This document shows positions 1 to 5,233 of a DNA stretch of 5,233 bases, one piece after another; within the stretch, counting starts at the first letter, position 1, and every line of letters begins with the position of its first letter. The stretch is from JBEKDJ01 sp050014415 (GTDB lineage: Bacteria > Desulfobacterota > BSN033 > UBA1163): the NCBI GenBank assembly GCA_050014415.1, contig JBEKDJ010000356.1, positions 1-5,233 of the forward strand, written 5' to 3'. The notes under the pieces were generated by a model. The model made no database searches and had not been told where the DNA came from. It worked only from the letters and a program-made list of their open reading frames with translations. The translations under genes were made by a program, and so were the position numbers.

Positions 1-12
1 CCCCTAATATTT

Positions 13-84
13 GAGGGTGGAAAGTAGAGGGTAGTAGGTGGTTAATTCATTGAATCCACATTCTACCTACCACTTTCTACCTTC
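13..84. repeat. Inverted pair of 4x7-bp tandem arrays with a 16-bp centre (gene-less form)
   Basis: The left arm (13-40) reads as four consecutive 7-base units on the + strand. The right arm (57-84) reads as four such units on the - strand. All eight fit GWARGTR with few exceptions; examples are GAAAGTA at 20-26 and GTAGGTA on the - strand of 64-70. Aligned outside to inside, the arms agree at 21 of 28 positions. The 16-bp centre (41-56) contains the palindrome ATTCA-T-TGAAT (45-55), and GTGG (38-41) can pair with CCAC (56-59), so the whole element could fold as one long hairpin or cruciform. It lies just upstream of purL. No T-run follows it, so it does not look like an ordinary intrinsic terminator. 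The same unit type recurs around the gene at 4044-4415. The repeat structure is seen directly; what it does is unknown. Confidence 0.8.
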
Positions 85-151
85 GATAATGATTGCATCT
101 GGGCATTTTTGAGCGGCCTGAGAAAAATGACTTTTTCAGCGAACTACTAAG

Positions 152-162
152 AAAGGATGAGG
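152..162 (+). promoter_or_regulatory. purL ribosome binding site, deciding the start at 166
   Basis: The leader reads AAAGGATGAGG. AAGGA lies 8 bases and GAGG lies 3 bases upstream of the ATG at 166, both workable Shine-Dalgarno distances. The upstream in-frame ATG at 157 lies inside this purine run, with AAAGG directly abutting it, so it has no properly spaced site. This supports the ATG at 166 as the true start. Confidence 0.6.
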
Positions 163-165
163 GGG

Positions 166-3100
166 ATGTTACACTTTTTCTTGCGCAGAAATGAGAAACT
201 GGAATACTGCTTCAACGTAGAAACGTCCGCCCCGTTGAATTCTAATGAGCTCTCGATTTTAAGGCAGCTCTTAGCCGACGGTTTTGTATCGGAAACGCTA
301 TCTGCAAATCCGATCAACCCTGAGGGACAAGAGGTGGTGGACCTCGGTCCCCGTATGAATTTTGCGACAGCCTATTCGACCAATATCGTCGCCATTTGCC
401 AGACCTGCGGGCTCGAAAAGGTGACTCGCATCGAACGTTCCCGGCGATACCTGCTTCCTTCAGAGGTTAATAAGGGCCGCTTTATTCAAGAGCATCACGA
501 CCGGATGACTGAATGCTTGTATGATCAACCCTTGCAGACTTTCGAAACCGGAATCCTGCCGGAACCTGTTTTTGAGATTCCTATGTTGGAAAAGGGCCCG
601 AGCGCTCTTCTGGAAATACCGGGTCTCGCGATGGACGAGTGGGACAGAAATTTCTACTATCACTACTTTGTCAAGGAAGAAGGAAGAAACCCTACGATCG
701 TTGAGATAAGGGATCTGGATAACGCCAACAGCGAGCATTCGCGCCACGGCTATTTCAAGGGGAAACAGATTATCGACGGTGTGGTGATGCCGGAAACGCT
801 TATGGACATCGTCAAGGCGACTCTAAAAGCGAATCCATCCAACAGCATCATCGCGTTCAAGGACAATTCCAGCGGAATTAAAGGATACGACTGCTGGACG
901 ATTCTCCCCGAAAAACCCGGGAGACCAGCGCCTTTCAAGAAACAGATGGTACAGTATCACATCATTTTTACTGCGGAGACACACAATTTTCCTACCGGGG
1001 TGGCTCCTTTCCCCGGTGCCGAAACGGGCACGGGCGGACGGATCCGCGATGTCCAGGCGACGGGAAAGGGAGGTCTGGTGGTCGCAGGGACAGCGGCGTA
1101 CTGTGTAGCTAACTTGCTTATCCCCGGCTACGATCTGCCCTGGGAAGACAAGAGTTCCATCTATCTATCAAATTTGGCTTCTCCTCTCATGATCGAAATC
1201 AGGGCAAGCGACGGGGCCAGCGATTATGGCAATAAGTTCGGCGAGCCCGTGATTGTCGGTTTTACGAGGTCGTTTGACCAGAAGCTTCCCAGTGGCGAAC
1301 GCTGGGGATGGATCAAGCCGATTATGTTCACAGGCGGCATCGGACAAATTGATGCCAGGCATATCGAGAAGGATGAAGCAAAAAGAGGAATGCTGATCGT
1401 TCAGGTGGGCGGCCCCGCTTATGGTATTGGTGTCAGCGGAGGTTCGGCCTCCAGTAAACTACAGGGCGAGAATGAAGAAGAGCTTGATTTCAATGCGGTC
1501 CAGCGTGGCGATGCGGAAATGGAACAAAAGATGAACCGCGTCATCAGGGCCTGCATCGAAATGGGTGATGCCAATCCCATCGTCAGTGCTCACGATCAAG
1601 GAGCCGGCGGACCTGCCAATGTCCTTAAGGAGCTTGTTGAAAAAGCCGGAGGCAAAATCGAACTAAGGCATATCAAGTTGGGAGATCCAACCCTGTCGGT
1701 GCTCAAAATCTGGATTGCCGAATACCAGGAACGATGCGGTTTCTTAATACACCCTGAGAGCATTGAAGAATTCAGATCCATCTGCGAAAGGGAAAAAGTC
1801 AATTGCGAGATCCTCGGAGAAGTGACAGGAGACGGCCGCTTCGTTGTGCATGATGAGAGGGATGATTCAACGCCCGTCAATCTCAATCTCTCAAAACTTC
1901 TGGGCAACATGCCACAGAAAACGTTCAAGGATGAGAGGAAGGGATATTCACTCACACCTCTTAAGTGGCCTGATGATTTGTCGGTGGAAGATGCATTGTC
2001 TCGTGTGCTTCGCAACCTTGCTGTCGGATCAAAGAGATTTCTTACAAATAAGGTTGATCGAAGTGTTACCGGGTTGATTGCGCGACAGCAGTGTTGTGGC
2101 CCGCTTCAACTCACGGTCGGCGATGTGGCTGTGATCGCCCAGAGCCATTTCGGATTAAGCGGAGCAGCCACTTCAATTGGCGAGCAGCCGATCAAGATGC
2201 TGGTCAATCCGAGGGCAGGGGCCCGGATGGCTGTTGGAGAAGCGCTGACCAATATGGTGTGGGCCCAAATTAGTCGTCTGCAGGATATCAAGTGTTCGGC
2301 CAATTGGATGTGGGCACCCAAACTTCCAGGTGAAGGGGCAGCCCTTTACGATGCGGCTTGCGCGATGCGGGATCTGATGGTCCAGCTGGGGATTGCGGTG
2401 GATGGCGGAAAAGACAGCCTTTCCATGGCGACTCGCGTGGGGGATGAAATCGTGAAATCTCCCCGTGAGCTTGTTATTTCTGCATACGCGACCATGCCCG
2501 ATATCACGAAGGTGGTGACTCCGGATATAAAAAAACCGGGGCACAGCCAGCTCATCTTCATTGACATCGCTAAGCCGAAGGCCCGGCTTGGGGGCTCGGC
2601 TTTAGCGCAGGTTTACGGACAAATCGGGAACGAATCTCCCGACGTGGATGATCCCGAGATGCTCAAACGCACATTCGATGCAATCCAGAAGCTAATATCG
2701 GAGAATTTAATTCTCGCAGGGCACGACCTCAGCGATGGGGGCATCATCACGACGTTTCTGGAAATGGCCTTTGCCGGGAACTGCGGTTTGCGAATTCGAA
2801 TGGACGGTCCCTGGAGCCCCCTCGAAAGACTCTTTGCTGAAGAGCTAGGCGCAGTCGTCGAGTGTCATGTGAGTGACGTTCGGAAGGCCATCGAGATCCT
2901 TGATTCTTTCCGTCTACCCTCAACCCTGATCGGGGAAACGATAAAAGAAAAGAAAATCCTTGTGACCTATAACTCTCAGAATGTCCTTGAATCGAGCCTG
3001 TGTGTTCTTCGTGAAAGGTGGGAAGAAACGTCCTATCAAATCGAGCGTCTTCAGATGAATTCCAAATGTGCCGATGAGGAGCGAAAGAATATCTTCGACC

Positions 3101-3996
3101 GCAAAGGGCCAAGCTATGTGATTCCTTTTAAACCCAAACCGATGCCGGCGCCTATTCTCGAAGTCAAAGACAAACCAGAAGTTGCCATTCTCCGAGAAGA
3201 AGGAAGTAACGGTGATCGCGAGATGACCTCTGCTTTTTATCAAGCAGGTTTCAGCCCCTGGGACGTCACGATGACCGATCTGATCAGTGGAAGAATGACG
3301 CTCGACCGTTTCAGAGGACTCGTTGCCGTCGGAGGATTCTCTTACGCCGACGTTCCGGAGAGCGCCAAAGGGTGGGCTGCAGCGATCCGATTTAATGAAA
3401 GGCTGAGGAGAATGTTTGACGAGTTTTATCATTGTTCCGATACATTTTCTTTGGGTGTGTGCAACGGTTGCCAGCTCTTCGCACTCCTCGGATGGGTACC
3501 TTGGTTGGGAATCCCTGATCATCAGCAACCGAGGTTTATTCAAAATGGTTCGGGGCGTTTTGAATCTCGCTGGGTCACGGTCAAGATTTTGGAAAGTCCG
3601 GCGATCATGTTCAAAGGCATGACTGATTCAACGCTCGGAATTTGGGTTGCTCACGGTGAAGGCAGACTTCACTTTCCCGACCCAACACTGATGGACAAGG
3701 TCATCAACCAAAAACTTGTTCCGGTTGTCTTCGTGGACGATGAGGGCCGGGCGGATGGGAAGATTTCGGAAAGCTATCCTTTTAATCCGAACGGATCACC
3801 TTTCGGCATGACGGGACTTTGTACGCCTGACGGGCGACATCTGGCCATGATGCCCCATCCGGAGCGATCTTTTCTGAAATGGCAATGGCCATGGTTGCCC
3901 GAATATATGAAAGATGGGTCCAGGGAATCCCCGTGGATTCAAATGTTTCAAAATGCTAGGGAGTGGTGCGAAAAAATAGAAGGCAGAAAGCAGTAG
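166..3996 (+). CDS. purL: Phosphoribosylformylglycinamidine synthase, large single-chain type
   Basis: This is FGAM synthase (EC 6.3.5.3), a cytoplasmic enzyme of step 4 of purine synthesis. It converts FGAR, glutamine and ATP to FGAM, glutamate, ADP and phosphate. The protein has 1276 residues from the ATG at 166 (1279 from the ATG at 157), a full length for the fused family. Order: PurS-like N-terminal domain (about 1-145), linker, first AIRS-like synthase half (about 185-590), second half (about 605-950) and class I glutamine amidotransferase (about 1003-1276). Motifs include NSEHSRH (188-194), ETHNFP (271-276), GTGGRIRD (288-295), HDQGAGG (476-482), DGGKDSLSM (746-754) and GHDLSDGG (852-859). 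The amidotransferase triad is intact: Cys1099 in GVCNGCQ, and His1231 and Glu1233 in MPHPER. The start at 166 is favoured by ribosome-site spacing, and its LHFFLR beginning resembles the LHFYVR start of human PFAS as I recall it. No frameshift or internal stop is seen. The last five codons and the stop lie inside a repeat arm (3979-4006). Confidence 0.97.
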   Translation: MLHFFLRRNEKLEYCFNVETSAPLNSNELSILRQLLADGFVSETLSANPINPEGQEVVDLGPRMNFATAYSTNIVAICQTCGLEKVTRIERSRRYLLPSEVNKGRFIQEHHDRMTECLYDQPLQTFETGILPEPVFEIPMLEKGPSALLEIPGLAMDEWDRNFYYHYFVKEEGRNPTIVEIRDLDNANSEHSRHGYFKGKQIIDGVVMPETLMDIVKATLKANPSNSIIAFKDNSSGIKGYDCWTILPEKPGRPAPFKKQMVQYHIIFTAETHNFPTGVAPFPGAETGTGGRIRDVQATGKGGLVVAGTAAYCVANLLIPGYDLPWEDKSSIYLSNLASPLMIEIRASDGASDYGNKFGEPVIVGFTRSFDQKLPSGERWGWIKPIMFTGGIGQIDARHIEKDEAKRGMLIVQVGGPAYGIGVSGGSASSKLQGENEEELDFNAVQRGDAEMEQKMNRVIRACIEMGDANPIVSAHDQGAGGPANVLKELVEKAGGKIELRHIKLGDPTLSVLKIWIAEYQERCGFLIHPESIEEFRSICEREKVNCEILGEVTGDGRFVVHDERDDSTPVNLNLSKLLGNMPQKTFKDERKGYSLTPLKWPDDLSVEDALSRVLRNLAVGSKRFLTNKVDRSVTGLIARQQCCGPLQLTVGDVAVIAQSHFGLSGAATSIGEQPIKMLVNPRAGARMAVGEALTNMVWAQISRLQDIKCSANWMWAPKLPGEGAALYDAACAMRDLMVQLGIAVDGGKDSLSMATRVGDEIVKSPRELVISAYATMPDITKVVTPDIKKPGHSQLIFIDIAKPKARLGGSALAQVYGQIGNESPDVDDPEMLKRTFDAIQKLISENLILAGHDLSDGGIITTFLEMAFAGNCGLRIRMDGPWSPLERLFAEELGAVVECHVSDVRKAIEILDSFRLPSTLIGETIKEKKILVTYNSQNVLESSLCVLRERWEETSYQIERLQMNSKCADEERKNIFDRKGPSYVIPFKPKPMPAPILEVKDKPEVAILREEGSNGDREMTSAFYQAGFSPWDVTMTDLISGRMTLDRFRGLVAVGGFSYADVPESAKGWAAAIRFNERLRRMFDEFYHCSDTFSLGVCNGCQLFALLGWVPWLGIPDHQQPRFIQNGSGRFESRWVTVKILESPAIMFKGMTDSTLGIWVAHGEGRLHFPDPTLMDKVINQKLVPVVFVDDEGRADGKISESYPFNPNGSPFGMTGLCTPDGRHLAMMPHPERSFLKWQWPWLPEYMKDGSRESPWIQMFQNAREWCEKIEGRKQ

Positions 3997-4006
3997 GCTG
4001 TAGGCA
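3979..4006 (+). repeat. Left arm: four tandem 7-bp units, overlapping the purL stop
   Basis: There are four in-register units of the form GWARGCW, among them GAAAGCA (3986-3992) and GTAGGCA (4000-4006). It is the same unit as at 13-84, but with C instead of T at unit position 6. The arm encodes the last five PurL residues (EGRKQ), and the TAG stop (3994-3996) falls in the third unit. The 11-mer GCAGAAAGCAG (3983-3993) recurs exactly inverted at 4418-4428. Confidence 0.8.
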
Positions 4007-4043
4007 GTAAAAAATAAAAGGGGGATGGCAGAATGGGGGGAAA

Positions 4044-4415
4044 ATGCTACAAGGACATAAGGATTTAAAGGTATATCAGTTGGCTTACAAATTGGCGATG
4101 GAAATATTCAATGAGTCTAAAACATTTCCTATAGAAGAAAGATACTCCTTAACCGATCAAATACGTCGTTCGTCACGAAGTGTTGCCACAAATATTGCAG
4201 AAGCCTTTCGGAAAAGACGTTATCGTAATATGTTCATTAATAAATTATCTGATTCTGACGCAGAGGCAACCGAGACGCAGGTTTGGCTCGATTTCTCTCT
4301 AGATTGTGGTTATTTGTCACGAGAATCTTATGAAAAACTTGCAAAAGGATATGAAGAAATCGGCAAGATGTTAGGCAGTATGATGTCAACCCCGGAGAAA
4401 TTTAGAATTTTATAA
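4044..4415 (+). CDS. Four-helix-bundle protein, 23S rRNA intervening-sequence (IVP/S23) family
   Basis: This small soluble protein of 123 residues belongs to the family first seen encoded in intervening sequences of 23S rRNA genes (for example in Leptospira). The fold is shared with Avd, the accessory protein of diversity-generating retroelements. The molecular role of free-standing members is not established. Family signatures are HKDLKVYQLAYKLA (5-18), YSLTDQIRRSSRSV (34-47), NIAEA (50-54, where the family more often has NIAEG) and ETQVWLDF (77-84). Four helices are expected at about 5-27, 33-58, 60-88 and 93-115. The length is normal for the family. The ATG at 4044 follows a GGGGGGA run at a plausible ribosome-site distance and gives the usual short leader before HKDLKVY. 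The gene sits outside any rRNA, between purL and a prenyltransferase gene, closely bracketed by inverted heptamer arrays. Its GC content (114 of 300 bases over 4081-4380) is lower than that of sampled purL stretches, suggesting a separate origin. Confidence 0.93.
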   Translation: MLQGHKDLKVYQLAYKLAMEIFNESKTFPIEERYSLTDQIRRSSRSVATNIAEAFRKRRYRNMFINKLSDSDAEATETQVWLDFSLDCGYLSRESYEKLAKGYEEIGKMLGSMMSTPEKFRIL

Positions 4416-4418
4416 TGC

Positions 4419-4446
4419 TGCTTTCTGCATAATGCCTTCTGCCTAC
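4419..4446 (-). repeat. Right arm: four inverted tandem 7-bp units
   Basis: Read on the - strand, this is four in-register units; GTAGGCA (4440-4446), GAAGGCA (4433-4439) and GAAAGCA (4419-4425) are typical. The unit at 4426-4432 (TTATGCA) is degenerate. The arm matches the left arm (3979-4006) at 21 of 28 positions in inverted register. It begins three bases after the stop of the four-helix-bundle gene and ends just before the ribosome site of the next gene. A terminator role is not supported, because the arm does not fold on itself and has no T-run. Confidence 0.75.
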
Positions 4447-4454
4447 TGATTGCA

Positions 4455-4464
4455 AGAGAAGGGA
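4455..4464 (+). promoter_or_regulatory. Ribosome binding site for the TTG start at 4470
   Basis: The purine run AGAGAAGGGA ends five bases before the TTG at 4470. It is the only well-placed Shine-Dalgarno-like stretch near the beginning of this frame and decides the start. The first in-frame ATG is at 4638, which would delete the first membrane segment. Confidence 0.5.
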
Positions 4465-4469
4465 TCATA

Positions 4470-5233
4470 TTGAAGAAGTTGGGTTATTATTTGACTGCGT
4501 GGTGGAGACTCTCACGGATTCCTTTTCTTTCCGTGGGAATTCTCCCTTTGATCTTAGGGTTTATCTTGGCGTGGCGCTGGGGCTACAGAGGACCTTTAGG
4601 ACTCTATGTGCTTTCTGCTTCGGCGGCCATCCTCATCATGTGGATGACGTATTACTTAGGGGAATGGAACGATCTGGAAGGGGATCGTATCAATCAAAAA
4701 TTTAATCGGTTTTCAGGGGGATCGAGGGTTTTGGTCAAGGAGATCTTTCCTGCCTGGGTTTCACTTCTTTTGGGATATGGATGTCTGGCAGGAGCGATCC
4801 TCATCGGTATTTGTATCTATCTCCAATACCGGACCGATCTTCGGATCCTTCTATTAGGAGGACTGGGCATCTTTTTTGGATTTTTTTATTCAAGCAAACC
4901 GATTCGATGGTCCTATCATGGTTTGGGAGAAATTCTCGTCGGGTTCTGTTATGGATGGTTACCGATTGCTACTGGCTTCTTTCTCTTCACGGGGTTCTTC
5001 AGCTCACAGATCTTACTGCTTTCTATTCCCATCGGTCTCTCCGTTTTCAATGTGATCTTGATGAATGAGTTTCCTGATGAAGATGCAGACCGGGCAATCG
5101 GGAAAAAGAACCTGGTAGTCCGGTATGGGAAGCAGAGGATGGGAGATCTCTACATCGGGCTCTCCTTTTTAGCAGGACTCTCCTTCATCAAGGTGATGTC
5201 GATTCTTGGTGGAGTCCCCCTCTGGCTCTCTCT
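4470..5233 (+). CDS. UbiA-superfamily prenyltransferase, 3' end cut off by the window
   Basis: This is an integral membrane enzyme that transfers a polyprenyl group from its diphosphate to an aromatic or other acceptor, as in menaquinone (MenA), ubiquinone (UbiA) and related prenyl-lipid pathways. The 254 residues visible from TTG have no stop before the window end; family members are usually about 280-310 residues, so the C-terminal part is missing. First Asp-rich motif: EWNDLEGDRIN (65-75; N67, D68, D72), followed by GGSRVL (83-88). A YSSKPIR loop and GLGE follow (140-154). Second Asp-rich motif: NEFPDEDADRAIGKKNL (199-215; D203, D207). These sites bind the diphosphate through Mg2+ in the family. 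Hydrophobic segments lie at about 17-34, 44-62, 95-117, 126-139, 155-175, 180-198 and 227-247. The GGSRVL and GLGE features lean towards MenA-like members, but the acceptor cannot be set from sequence alone, so no symbol is given. It is co-directional with purL and the small gene; co-transcription is possible but not shown. Confidence 0.88.
   Translation, partial: MKKLGYYLTAWWRLSRIPFLSVGILPLILGFILAWRWGYRGPLGLYVLSASAAILIMWMTYYLGEWNDLEGDRINQKFNRFSGGSRVLVKEIFPAWVSLLLGYGCLAGAILIGICIYLQYRTDLRILLLGGLGIFFGFFYSSKPIRWSYHGLGEILVGFCYGWLPIATGFFLFTGFFSSQILLLSIPIGLSVFNVILMNEFPDEDADRAIGKKNLVVRYGKQRMGDLYIGLSFLAGLSFIKVMSILGGVPLWLS

Larger units (their letters stand above)
3979..4446 (+). mobile_element. Candidate cassette: four-helix-bundle gene bracketed by inverted heptamer arrays
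   Basis: This composite region consists of a 28-bp left arm, 412 bp holding a single gene (4044-4415), and a 28-bp right arm in inverse orientation. The gene's stop codon is three bases from the right arm, so the unit is compact. The interior is AT-richer than the flanking genes, and the left arm overlaps the 3' end of purL. These points suggest an inserted unit, but no transposase, integrase or clear target-site duplication is visible. The protein family is not known to me as a recombinase. Calling it mobile is inference from the layout and from the gene-less sibling pair at 13-84. Alternatives are a purine-rich simple repeat that happens to flank the gene, or RNA-level pairing elements. Confidence 0.35.

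Noticed and set aside
85..90. GATAAT as a -10 promoter box for purL
   Set aside because: No convincing -35 box lies about 17 bases upstream; that stretch is repeat arm (around 61-67). A single six-base match is too weak.
118..139. Small A/T-rich hairpin (CTGA...TCAG) in the purL leader
   Set aside because: The stem is short, mostly A-T and bulged, and no T-run follows. It does not support a terminator or riboswitch; no purine-riboswitch core was recognised in 85-165.
1596..2015. Minus-strand open frames across purL (460-747, 1596-2015, 2173-2544, 2747-3112, 2920-3543 and others)
   Set aside because: They lie opposite a well-conserved coding frame, give no recognisable protein and are shadows of purL codon use.
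4007..4043. Further degenerate heptamers extending the left arm into the IVP leader
   Set aside because: The stretch is purine-rich, but units after 4006 lose the invariant G at position 5, so extension cannot be told from base composition.
4371..4377. Heptamer-like TTAGGCA inside the IVP-family gene
   Set aside because: It is an isolated single copy within codons of the fourth helix, so chance is the simpler explanation.
3979..4446. CRISPR array or a 23S rRNA intervening sequence
   Set aside because: The units are contiguous 7-mers without spacers, and the flanks are purL and a prenyltransferase gene, not rRNA.
3979..4446. Diversity-generating retroelement, suggested by the Avd-like fold
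   Set aside because: No reverse transcriptase, template repeat or variable repeat is seen in the window.
4499..5068. Forward open frames 4499-4705 and 4781-5068
   Set aside because: Both are in another frame of the prenyltransferase gene, whose own frame carries both Asp-rich motifs and the membrane segments.

Overview
The window looks like chromosomal DNA of an environmental, probably Gram-negative bacterium of moderate GC content. No taxon can be fixed from it. A single-chain PurL, a free-standing four-helix-bundle protein of the 23S rRNA intervening-sequence family and a UbiA-type prenyltransferase would suit Desulfobacterota, Nitrospirota, Omnitrophota or related lineages, but this is inference only.

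Layout: all three recognisable genes are on the + strand. Positions 1-165 hold no gene. They carry an inverted pair of short tandem arrays (13-84) and the purL leader with its ribosome binding site. Positions 166-3996 encode a complete large-type phosphoribosylformylglycinamidine synthase (PurL, step 4 of purine synthesis). Positions 4044-4415 encode a 123-residue four-helix-bundle protein (IVP/S23 family). Positions 4470-5233 hold the 5' part of a UbiA-superfamily membrane prenyltransferase, which starts at TTG and runs off the window. The remaining open frames on both strands are shadows of these genes.

The most unusual signal is a repeat family. Four arms, each of exactly four in-register 7-base units (consensus GWARGYR, 28 bp per arm), occur as two inverted pairs. 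One pair (13-40 and 57-84) is separated by only 16 bp, which contains a small palindrome. The other (3979-4006 and 4419-4446) brackets the four-helix-bundle gene almost exactly, with 412 bp between the arms. The left arm of the second pair overlaps the end of purL and supplies its last five codons and stop codon. The bracketed gene is AT-richer than its neighbours (114 G+C in the 300 bases 4081-4380). My interpretation is that the IVP-family gene plus its arms is an inserted cassette, and that the pair upstream of purL is an empty, gene-less version of the same kind of element. Unit position 6 is T in all eight upstream units and C in all eight downstream units, so the two pairs look like distinct subfamilies.

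Functionally, purL (purine synthesis) and the prenyltransferase (probably quinone or another prenyl lipid) are housekeeping genes with no obvious shared pathway. The IVP-family gene between them looks like an accessory passenger.
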